Shown piece by piece: positions 1 to 7,801 of a stretch of DNA of 26,913 nucleotides. Under the pieces are notes generated by a model. The model was not told where the DNA came from. It worked only from the letters and a program-made list of their open reading frames with translations, and made no database searches. Position numbers and translations under genes: made by a program. This stretch comes from Welwitschia mirabilis (Eukaryota; Gnetophyta; Gnetopsida; Welwitschiales): NCBI GenBank assembly GCA_051453625.1, contig JBOZIK010000001.1, forward strand, positions 232,919,851 through 232,946,763, in the 5' to 3' direction. Numbering within the stretch: the stretch's first letter is position 1; each line of letters starts with the position of its first letter.

Positions 1-199
1 TATGCAAATCACATGCATGTCATTTCATACCAAATTATCTCATTCAATCATAATAACAGGTCATGACTCTTTATAAAAATAGTTATTCTTTTAAGGTTCC
101 ATCTTTTTAATGGTTATTAAAACTCTAAATGGAGTATTATAGCAAATAAATTAATATAATAGATGATAGTTTTTAATACAATGTTTTGGGATCATTACA
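1..199 (-). repeat. Start (U3) of the 3' LTR of a chromovirus-like element, cut off by the window edge
   Basis: Read on the minus strand, the LTR begins at 199 with TGTAATGATCCCAAAAC, directly after a purine-rich tract (200-216), and runs left out of the window. The same sequence recurs in the same orientation at 16884-17082; its minus-strand start there is TATAATAATTCCAAAAT, and the similarity continues through the whole 199 bases. TG start, adjacent PPT and a matching distant copy are what an LTR should show. The degraded pol immediately upstream (on the minus strand) ends with a GPY/F-type integrase tail, which places this as the 3' LTR of that element. Confidence 0.75.
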
Positions 200-216
200 G
201 ACTTCCCATCTCAAGG
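200..216 (-). other. Polypurine tract (PPT) before the 3' LTR
   Basis: On the minus strand this reads CCTTGAGATGGGAAGTC and abuts the LTR start. Ty3/gypsy elements of plants carry a short G/A-rich tract just inside the 3' LTR, which primes plus-strand DNA synthesis. The tract is interrupted by pyrimidines, so it is decayed, but its position between the pol remnant and the LTR is exactly right. Confidence 0.6.
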
Positions 217-339
217 TTGTTGTTTGTTCTTAAACTATTATTCATCCAAGGGCTTTCTTTATTATGGAAATTATTCAACATCAAATTATTTATCTTCATC
301 ATGTTATTCTACATTAATCAAGAAAACATTAACATTTAT

Positions 340-905
340 TTTTAAATAATCTTAGATAAGTCTACTTCATGAATTGTTTATTTTTCAACTATAGTGCTCA
401 TAATGAGATCATTTGATTAATAATCCTTTTATAGATTTTTCTTTAATCTTATTTCTTTATGATTCTTAATAATAATAGGGTTAAATGTAAAAATGATGTT
501 AGATTTTATTAAGAGTTTCTTCCAATCCATAATATAATCGTTAAATTTTCCTCGATAATAAATTTTAAGAAGAATAACATGAAATACTAGATGACCATAA
601 GATCATTCTCTAGGAAGGTATAGTTTGTATGTCAATTCTCCTATTCTTTTAGTAATATGAAAAGGTTTTCAAAATCAGAAAGCCAGTTAACCATATTTTT
701 CCAATTTTAAGGCTACTTTCTTAGGTTTAACTCTTGATAATACTTGATCCCTAATTTGGAAAATGTGATGAAAATGTATTTGGTTAAAATACTTCTTCTA
801 TCTATGTTATTGTCATTATGTGTATTTGTGCTTTCAATTCCAATATTATAAAGATCAATTTTAACTTGCAACTCCAAAAAAGCTAATAACCTAATTGCAT
901 AAAAT
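340..905 (-). pseudogene. 3' end of degraded Ty3/gypsy pol: integrase C-terminal (GPY/F-like) module
   Basis: Conceptual translation on the minus strand, crossing several frames, gives FQIRDQVLSRVKPKK, then KLEKYG, then KPFHITKRIGELTYKLYLP, then HLVFHVILLK and DYIMDWKK. This is the order seen in chromovirus integrase tails: a GD-x-V-x-L strand, the KL-x-x-K(Y/F)xGPF module, RIG-x-x-(A/T)YKL, HxVFHVSLLK, then a linker with xxIDW. It is followed by a weak remnant of the final VQW-type motif near 400. The G of GD is replaced by R, GPF has become KPF, and stops occur about every 20 codons. It continues the integrase at 2041-2960; the solo LTR at about 915-2040 lies between them. No function can be retained. 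Confidence 0.72.
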
Positions 906-914
906 ACACATTTG

Positions 915-2040
915 CATAGTGGGATCAACTCAAATGTCATACAGTTAGAAAAAACTCCTAAAAGAGAATTTGGAAAATTTATTTTAAAAAGAGAAGAAGA
1001 ATATATTTTTGAATTTTATTTTATAGGAAATGAAATTAAACAATGCAAGGATGAAAACAAAATATAATGCAATGGAATCAAATGAAATGCAATGCAATAT
1101 AGAATGAATGCAATTCTAATGCAACTAATTAATCAAATTTCCAATTTATTATCACTTATATTAATCCTTATAGCCTATGCAATTAGAAATTCATGTCACT
1201 TTTATTACAATTAAGATAGATTATAAGAAAGAAACAATAAAGCATTTGAAAAGAGTTCTAATTTAATCAATATTTTTATTAATAAAATTGAATTAAATAC
1301 ACTTACAACAACAATTCCTCAATGGAAGATTTACTAACTAACATCAAAATAGTCCTTATCATAAGTAGGATGGACCTCCTTATATTCAACAATCTTCAAT
1401 TTTCACAATAATTCGGATGATAAAAGATGATTTAGAATGAGGTCTAAGAGGGTCTATTTATAGGTCTGAATGGATGGTTAAGGGTTGCTAAGAGGTGTAA
1501 ATTGAAAAGGCACAATTATAATTTACCCTTTCATAACAGTTAAATTAGTTTCCTAAACTATTTTATTTATTGTCCCTTGTGTCGTTCCCATGACATAATG
1601 GATGACCACTCCAACCACCCACTGATTCTTGACATGTGTTGACCATAGAATCTTTACTAAATGTTGTCTTAACTACCATTTCCATGACATAGGAGATGAT
1701 AGTTAATTCTATTTAGTTGCTTGTTATTCTACAATGGTTATCCCCATGACATAGAGGACGGATATCATTTTGGATAAGTCATTAAAATGACATGCAGAAC
1801 GATTGTTTTTTTGGATGATCATCCCTAGTAAACGACTAGTTCTCCTTGCTTAAATTAATTTTAATCTTTATTATTTAATTCATCATCATTAAGAAAAGCT
1901 TCTTATGTTGGAAATTAGTGCATCTCATAACGTATATGAAACTTTTGCATAATTTTTCATATATCCTTAAAAAACCTATCAGTAAGATCTGGAAATGTAC
2001 TTTAAAAGTATGTTAAATAGGTTAATTTGGATTTGCAAAA
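915..2040 (-). repeat. Decayed solo LTR (Athila/Tat-like family) inserted into the integrase remnant
   Basis: The minus-strand start at 2040, TTTTGCAAATCCAAATT then AACCTATTTAACAT, aligns base for base with the start of the LTR at 11141 (TGTTATAAGGCTAAATT, then AGCCAATTTAACAT), with mostly transition differences and TG decayed to TT. The same landmarks then follow in order: repeated TCATCCAAATGATAT-like motifs, a TATA box, an ATTGAAGATT stretch, CCATTGAGG, TTAATAAA, TTGCATTCATT repeats, and a CT-rich run where the other copies have (CT)n. The far end is indistinct, between roughly 910 and 950. No internal sequence or partner LTR is visible here, so it is called a solo LTR. Divergence from the two LTRs at 5920 and 11141 is high. 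Confidence 0.6.
1455..1462 (-). promoter_or_regulatory. TATA box of the solo LTR
   Basis: The minus strand reads ACCTATAAATAGACC, a canonical plant TATA context. It lies about 580 bases into the LTR, at the place corresponding to the TATA boxes at 6886 and 11354 in the related LTRs. It probably marks the U3/R border. Whether it is active cannot be judged. Confidence 0.55.
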
Positions 2041-2960
2041 CTTTTATACCTTCTAGTTATTTCTATATTTTCTTGATTACTTCTTCCATTTTTAAAAATC
2101 TCTTCATTCCCTTTTTTATATTTTTTTGTTAGATCAATCTATCTTATTAGAGTTACACAGCTCCTTTCATACATGGCTTCGAATGGAGAACATTTGATTG
2201 AAGCTTGATAACCTTAATTATAAAATAATTATACCAAGTAAAGATGTTCTTTACATCTACCAACTTTTCTAGCAATATAACTTCTTAAAATGTTTTTAAG
2301 ATACAATTTACTTATTCTATTTATCCATATGTTTTTGAATGAAAAGATATACTTAAATGTGCTTCAATACCTAACTACTTAAGAAATTCTTATCAAAAGT
2401 TTATATAAATTTTAAATCTCTATTAGAGATGATAGTTATAGAAATTTTATTTAAATGAATACTTTCATTACAAACTAATTCATAATCTCTTCCATAGTGG
2501 CTATGGTTTTGATTAAAATAAAATGTGTCATTTTGATGAACCAATCCATGCAAACAAATATGACATCATGTTGCTTGACCATCTTGGATAAACTTGTAAT
2601 GAAATCCAAGATAATTTCTTTTATTTCTAGGATTTACTTCCAAATTCTTTAAGAATCTATTTAGTTTTTATTATTTTAGCTTAACTTTTTGGCATATTAG
2701 ATATTCTTTGATAAACGTCTTAATCTATGACTTTGTTTTTTATTAAAAATAATGCTTTCTCAAAGTGATCTATGTTTTTGCAAAGTTTGGATGACCTTCA
2801 TGTAGAAATTCATGTGCTTTCCTAAGTAATTAAAGATACCATGGTCCCATGAAAATACAAACTTACATGAGTAGTTAAATAAAAAGAAGTAAATTCTTTA
2901 TTATTAATAATTTTGAACCAAATCTATTTGAACACCCCATCTTGTCAAACTTGTTCTTTG
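2041..2960 (-). pseudogene. Ty3/gypsy integrase remnant (zinc-binding and catalytic core)
   Basis: Integrase inserts the cDNA into the host genome. From right to left the translation shows HPNFAKT and KTFIKEYLICQKVK (the HHCC zinc domain, first Cys changed to Tyr), then EIILDFITSLSKM and VIFVCMDWFIKMTHFILIKT (first catalytic Asp retained near 2610-2500), IISNRDLKFI (second catalytic D position now N), HLSISFHSKTYG followed by an IE (the region of the catalytic Glu), ASIKCSPFEAMYERSCVTL and ENIEITRRYKSFANP. Stops replace Gln and Arg at several places. The frame is lost at 2040, where the solo LTR begins; the tail resumes at about 905. This is a clear family assignment for a dead gene. Confidence 0.85.
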
Positions 2961-2989
2961 ATTTCTTTAGCCATTTGAGTATTCATCAT

Positions 2990-4345
2990 ACAATACATCA
3001 TGCAGCACCTGTGACTATGAACATTTGCAACTTTGTTTTATTTTCTAGGCATGAATTTAAGGTTAAAATCATATTCCACTAATAATTTGTTCTATAGTCA
3101 TTATCTCATATTCAAATGAGGTGATTTATATAAAAATTATAAAAGTTTATGATTAATCTCTATTTGAAATTTACCTTTCAAAAGGTAATGTCTTTATACT
3201 TCCAATGCATGAATGATGGCTAGTAATTCTAAGTCATGTAGTGGATAGTTATGTTCATGTTTATTTAATTTTCATGATTTGTAAGGAATTACTCTTCCTT
3301 CTTGCATCAAAACTATTCCTATTCCTTCTTCATAAGTATTTGTGATCACTAGGAATTCTTTATTCATTTTTGGGATCTTCAAAGATTGGGCTATAGTTAA
3401 TAGGACTTTGGTTTATAAAAATGCTTCTTTACACCAAAATGAAATGGAACTTTATCCTTAATTAGATTTATCATTTAACTTGTAATTTTTGAGAAACTTT
3501 AGATAAAGCACCTATAAAATCATTTGAGACTAAAGAAGCCTTTTAATTTAGTGGATGTTTCTAGTTTAGGCTATTTTCTTATAGCTTGTTCGTTATTGGA
3601 ATATATTTTTAAACCTTCTTTAGGTATGATGTATCCCAAGTAAGGGATTAAATTCTTAAAGAATTCACATTTTCTTAGCTTGATTGTTAAAATATTTTCT
3701 TCAACTAATAACAAAATTAATCTCAAATGTTTGATGTGTTCTTCTCTACTTTCTGGATAAACTAATATATCATCCATGAAAATAATAATAAATTGATCTA
3801 CATAAGGAAGGAAGATCTTATTTATTAATGTTATAAATGTAGTAGGAGTATTTGTAAAATAAAATGTATCAGGGGTATTTTTAAAATAAAAATGCAACTA
3901 TAAATTCAAAATGGTCATATTTAGTTTGAAAAGATCTTTAAAACATTATCTTATTTGATGTGAATTTGATGGTGTTCTAATTTGAAGTTGACTTTGGTAA
4001 AATACTTTGCTTCTTATAATTAGTCGAAAAGGTTATTTATTTGTGATAGTAGATNNNNNNNNNNTTTTTAATTATAACCTTGTTTAACTATCGATATATA
4101 ATACAAAGCCTTAACAATCCATCTTTCTTCTTTATAAATAAAAATAGTGCTTTTAAGTTATAGACTAGGCTAGATTTTGCCTTCATTTGCTAGCTATTAA
4201 ATTTGTAGTTTTAACTCTTTGAATTCAATGACTAAGAATTTGTATGATACTAAGGAGATCAACTATGCTTTAGGCATAACATCAATTACATGCTCTAACT
4301 TTTTTTTTTGGTGGTAATCTAACTTTGTCTTTAAAGACTTCTCAA
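2990..4345 (-). pseudogene. Ty3/gypsy reverse transcriptase and RNase H remnant
   Basis: The RT copies genomic RNA into cDNA and the RNase H removes the RNA strand. The longest open piece is 3571-3897 (108 codons): TPTTFITLINKIFLP, then FIIIFMDDILVYPESREEH, KLRKCEFF and PYLGYIIPKEGL. The catalytic FMDD and the xYLGxxI motif are intact. Upstream, LPPKKKVEHVIDVMPK and FIYKEERW mark the RT N-terminal part near 4330-4110, next to the 10-base gap. Downstream, VLMQEGRVIPYKS, LNKHEHNYPLHDLELLAII and RHYLLKGKFQIE mark RNase H (about 3420-3130). Its first Asp is missing (ITNTYEEGIG) and the DH of TDH has become NH. HEHNYPLHDLELLA fits chromovirus-type RNase H. Stops and frameshifts throughout. Confidence 0.85.
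4055..4064. other. Assembly gap, 10 N
   Basis: A short run of N inside the RT remnant, between its N-terminal and finger/palm parts. Two more gaps of exactly 10 N occur at 15099 and 17932. This suggests a fixed small-gap convention rather than measured lengths. Confidence 0.9.
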
Positions 4346-4499
4346 AATTCATATAATTAACTAGGTAATTATACTTTTACTTCATTTGTCACTTTAGCAC
4401 AAAATAGCTAGGTTACCTTAAAGGATTCTTCATTTCTTTATTTGTTATGAATAGCACATGCTTTCCTCTCTTCTTTTCTTTTAGAATTCATATTCTAAA

Positions 4500-4865
4500 C
4501 GAAGTGGGAATAAGTATTTTGCTTTCTTAAAAAAAATGCTTTAACATCATATTTTCTAGAAAATACATGCCTAGAATTGCTCCATATTTTTTAATATTAA
4601 AGATATAAAATTTATCATTAAAGAGTAAATCAGTAATTTTAGAATCTAACTATGCACAATGACTAGATTAGGTGATTATGTTTCCTCCTATAACTTCTAC
4701 ACTAGAAGTTGATTCTCTAGTAATTTTATCTTAGAAGTAATTTTCAATATTTAAAGAAATAAAATTATCACTAACACCACAATAGATGAAAAATATAATA
4801 GGAAAATTATGTAAAAATATTTTAAGTTTAATTATAAATAATTGGTTTCACATAAAACCTATTTG
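4500..4865 (-). pseudogene. Retroviral-type aspartic protease remnant
   Basis: The protease cleaves the Gag-Pol polyprotein. The minus-strand translation gives IIFFIYCGVSDNFISLNIENYF, which matches the D(S/C)GA(S/T)H-x-F(I/V)S active-site region of plant Ty3/gypsy proteases. The catalytic Asp is changed to Tyr and the following Ala to Val. About 90 codons on, KKYGAILGMYFLENM corresponds to the xxVILGMDWL motif that closes the fold. It lies between the gag zinc-knuckle remnant and the RT, as in Ty3/gypsy order. Loss of the catalytic Asp alone would make it inactive. Confidence 0.7.
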
Positions 4866-4929
4866 GATGATGATGAATAATATTTTTCATACTTGTGATT
4901 ATTCTTATGGTATAGTCAGTTGATTAGAA

Positions 4930-5805
4930 TTTTCATCTTCCTTTTTCTTGAAAAAATTCTTAATTATGTGACCTTATTTGTATAGTAATGAAAAATCAGT
5001 GCTAGATGACTTTGATTGAAAGGCTCTACTTGGAATAAAGAGTTTGAATTTATTAACTATGGATTAATAGCTATTACATTATGGATACTATTAAGGTTCT
5101 TTATTCTACCTCCATGTAATATCTGATCTTTCTATATGTTTTCTATGGAGATTTAGATTCTAAGGGATAGACCAAATTTTTTAATCAGGGTGATAGATTG
5201 TTAATAAATTCATTTATGAGTTGTTCTAAGTCCCTCTGAATTTGGAACTTGGATAACTTTTAAAATTATTTCCAATGATCATCAAGGTTTTTTCTACCCA
5301 ATTATAAATAACTGAACTACATCCTTTTATCTTTGATAAAATAATTATTGATAAAATACTCTTTGTATTCATATTGCATTCAATCTAATCAATTCAATTA
5401 TTTCTTATTACACTTAGTTAACTCCATCAAGTTGCATCATCTCCTATGAGGAATATGATAGCATATTAACTTCATGAGTTATTGTCTGTGTTCTTCAATA
5501 TAAAATGGTTCTTAATGTATTGTAACCATTTTAGTACCTCTTTACATGAGCCTCAAGCACTTAAGTACATTCAAATTTGGACTTTCTTTACACACTCTTG
5601 CATATCTTGATCATCAGTGGTGTTGTTGAAGGCGAGTTATGAATGTGGTGTTATTGCAATTGCCTACGTACTTCTTGTCCTTCCAATTATTTAGAGGATT
5701 AGGAAGAGTTATTTTATAAATACTGAATCTTCTCATTTTATACTTGCAGAGATTGTTGTACTTATCATTAAAGTTCTTTGAATGAATTTTTTCATGATCT
5801 TGCAT
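4930..5805 (-). pseudogene. Gag remnant with decayed zinc knuckle
   Basis: Gag forms the retrotransposon capsid. The first open piece, 5614-5805 (63 codons), starts just downstream of the primer-site region and shows no strong domain. Further left (minus strand), VLKWLQYIKNHFILKNTDNNS at about 5540-5480 and IIFLIGDDAT near 5450 resemble the capsid helices of plant Ty3/gypsy Gag (WLxxxxxxF, then xxLxGDAxxWW). Near 4985-4935, LLYK, a stop, then GHIIKNFFKKKE looks like a CCHC zinc knuckle (CxxCGxxGHxxxxC) in which the cysteines are lost and His is kept. Gag assignment rests on position plus these weak matches. Confidence 0.6.
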
Positions 5806-5809
5806 TTAA

Positions 5810-5821
5810 AGCTCTAATGAT
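5810..5821 (-). other. Possible primer binding site (initiator Met tRNA), decayed
   Basis: The minus strand reads GATCATTAGAGC, against the plant initiator-Met PBS TGGTATCAGAGC: 8 of 12 bases match. The right place (directly upstream of gag and downstream of the expected LTR end) supports it, the sequence match alone does not. Alternatively the true PBS is lost. Confidence 0.3.
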
Positions 5822-5822
5822 C

Positions 5823-5919
5823 GAATCCAACTTAACATTAGCCAACTTTTATAAAGCCTTCACATTCACATAATTGATCTATGATTGTTAATGTACTTCA
5901 TTAATTTGCTATTGAAAAC
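5823..5919 (-). repeat. Probable U5 end of the chromovirus 5' LTR, cut by the next element
   Basis: This short stretch lies between the weak PBS and the start of the 5920-12044 element. If the element order is right it is the last part (minus-strand 3' end) of the 5' LTR, whose other end is at 17082. The matching part of the 3' LTR lies outside the window, so direct comparison is impossible. Inferred from position only. Confidence 0.35.
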
Positions 5920-6625
5920 TGGTGTGAGGCAAATTGGTTAATTTAACATATTGTTTAAAGTATGTTTCAAGTCTTATTTCATAGGCCTTATGATCAATTT
6001 TACTACTTTTGGATGTTAAGTATGAAAGACATAAAATCAAGCATAATTTGGAGAAAATCAAATGTCTATTCAAGTAAAGTTAGCAAATCATTATAGTAAA
6101 GTTTAGCAGTCAAAGTTACTATAGCAGTTGCACTGTAGTAGGTTACTATAGCATTGTCTACCCTGTCATCTAAATAACACTATAGGATGACAACATTGTA
6201 GTAGTTACTATAGTAAAAAGTCACTGGACCAAGCTACTATAGCATCATCTACCTAGTTATTCAGATGATATCAAAAAGATCATAGTCATCACAAAAACAT
6301 CAAAAAAGGCACTATTTTTAATAAATAGACCCATTGTGTAGCTATGGTCATCTAGACAATACCCTGGATGATAGTCTTTCTTTAATGAAATTTAATAGAG
6401 ATTAAAGTAAATGACATGATTGATAGTTTTATGATAGTTGAAGGTGTCATACTCCTTATCATCCAAATTATATCAAAGAACAACTAGTAGGAAAATAAGA
6501 GATAGAATGATGACACTATTATTTACCTCATTGTTTGGATAACACTCAGTTTGACATCAAGAATATTCAAAATTAATAGGTTTTAAGTGTTAAGGAGAAC
6601 ATTCTATCATCATCCACTTTATCAT

Positions 6626-6725
6626 NNNNNNNNNNNNNNNNNNNNNNNNNNNNNNNNNNNNNNNNNNNNNNNNNNNNNNNNNNNNNNNNNNNNNNNNNNN
6701 NNNNNNNNNNNNNNNNNNNNNNNNN
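6626..6725. other. Assembly gap, 100 N, with the same sequence on both sides
   Basis: The 34 bases before the gap (6592-6625) and the 34 bases after it (6726-6759) are identical except for one base. Both begin AAGGAG and end CTTTATCAT. Exactly 100 N is a common placeholder for unknown length. Confidence 0.9.
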
Positions 6726-6885
6726 AAGGAGTACATTCTATCATCATCCACTTTATCATTTAGATGGTACCCCTATATGACATTTAATTATTTATGAAAA
6801 ATGTAATGAAACCTTGTTAAAATTCAGTTTCAAAAGAAACCTTTCACGTCACACACTTTAGTGACCTCAACTACTAATTCAAAAC

Positions 6886-6893
6886 TATAAATA
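6886..6893 (+). promoter_or_regulatory. TATA box of the 5' LTR
   Basis: TATAAATA in the context AAAACTATAAATACACTTC. The right LTR has the matching TATAAAAT at 11354-11361 within alignable flanks (GACCTCAAC, then CATTTATCATCTTTTGATGTAC). It is the likely RNA polymerase II promoter of the element; present activity is unlikely given the decay. Confidence 0.55.
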
Positions 6894-7347
6894 CACTTCT
6901 ATATACCTCATTTATTATCTTTTGATGTACTTATGATCTTCTAACAATTGAAGATTAATTAGCAAAAGATCTATTTTGATTTTGAGAAAGGTTTCACTTA
7001 GTGTTGGATTGAGATTCCTCCATTGAGATGATGTTACTCATGAAAGGATGTAAGCATACTTTGTTTTTTAAGTGATTAATAAAGCATGTTTTGTTTAACT
7101 TTCTATCTCTCTATTTTTCATCTTTCATGATTTATTTCTTCAAGATTAAAGTAACATTGATAAGAATGTGTTATGGTTTTTGAAAATCAATCTAGATTAT
7201 AATAGATTATTAGTTTGGTTAATCAAGTTTCATTAGGATTGCATTCATTTAGCATATTCATTTTTCATTGCTTTGAATTATATCATTTACATCATTGCAT
7301 TATTAATTCATTTCATATTAATGATTCAAAAACATAATAAATACTAT

Positions 7348-7348
<1 letters not shown>

Positions 7349-7395
<47 letters not shown>

Positions 7396-7495
7396 NNNNN
7401 NNNNNNNNNNNNNNNNNNNNNNNNNNNNNNNNNNNNNNNNNNNNNNNNNNNNNNNNNNNNNNNNNNNNNNNNNNNNNNNNNNNNNNNNNNNNNNN

Positions 7496-7564
<69 letters not shown>
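7349..7564 (+). repeat. (CT)n microsatellite spanning a 100-N gap
   Basis: Pure CT dinucleotides run from 7349 to 7395, then 100 N (7396-7495), then pure TC/CT to 7564. The open frames through it (Ser-Leu or Arg-Glu repeats) are translation artefacts. The right LTR enters CT at the homologous base (CTCTCT, 11799-11805) and then also breaks into a gap, so the microsatellite is a property of this LTR family and probably caused both assembly breaks. Confidence 0.95.
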
Positions 7565-7568
<4 letters not shown>

Positions 7569-7783
7569 GTTTGTGTTTCTTTATGTATGTGTGTATGCAC
7601 ATGTGTATAATTCTCTCTTTCTCATTGAAATAATATCTTCAAACTTATTTTCCTCAAATTTTTTGAATCTAAATCAAATCTCACCACTTTACTAGAAATG
7701 TTATGTTGCTTAAATTATGCTTTATAACATTTGGGCTAATTTATAGGTCATTTAATAACATTACATTTTCAAACTGCATCATT

Positions 7784-7801
7784 TGACACTATTGTTGAGG
7801 A
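7784..7801 (+). other. Primer binding site, tRNA-Asp type, deaminated
   Basis: TGACACTATTGTTGAGGA lies 5 bases after the left LTR. The plant tRNA-Asp 3' end gives a PBS of TGGCGCCGTTGCCGGGGA. Eleven of 18 bases match, and all seven differences are G-to-A or C-to-T. This is what deamination of methylated cytosine on both strands would produce. The PBS is where the tRNA primes minus-strand synthesis, and the tRNA-Asp type points to the Athila/Tat group. Confidence 0.65.

Larger units (their letters stand above)
5920..7778 (+). repeat. 5' LTR of the 5920-12044 element
   Basis: It starts TGGTGTGAGGCAAATT and ends AAACTGCA (TG...CA). It aligns with 11141-12044 in two blocks: 5920-6056 and 6808-7778. 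The roughly 750 bases between them (including a 100-N gap) have no counterpart in the right LTR. That extra block carries four copies of a (T/C)TACTATAG motif (6116, 6143, 6205, 6234) and several TCATCCAAATGATAT-like motifs. A TATA box is at 6886 and a (CT)n tract begins at 7349. Two 100-N gaps make the true length unknown. Confidence 0.72.

Noticed and set aside
7273-7695. 140-codon plus-strand open frame with Ser-Leu repeats, and minus-strand Arg-Glu frames over the same span
   Set aside because: These are translations of the (CT)n microsatellite and a 100-N gap. A dinucleotide repeat has no stops in any frame.
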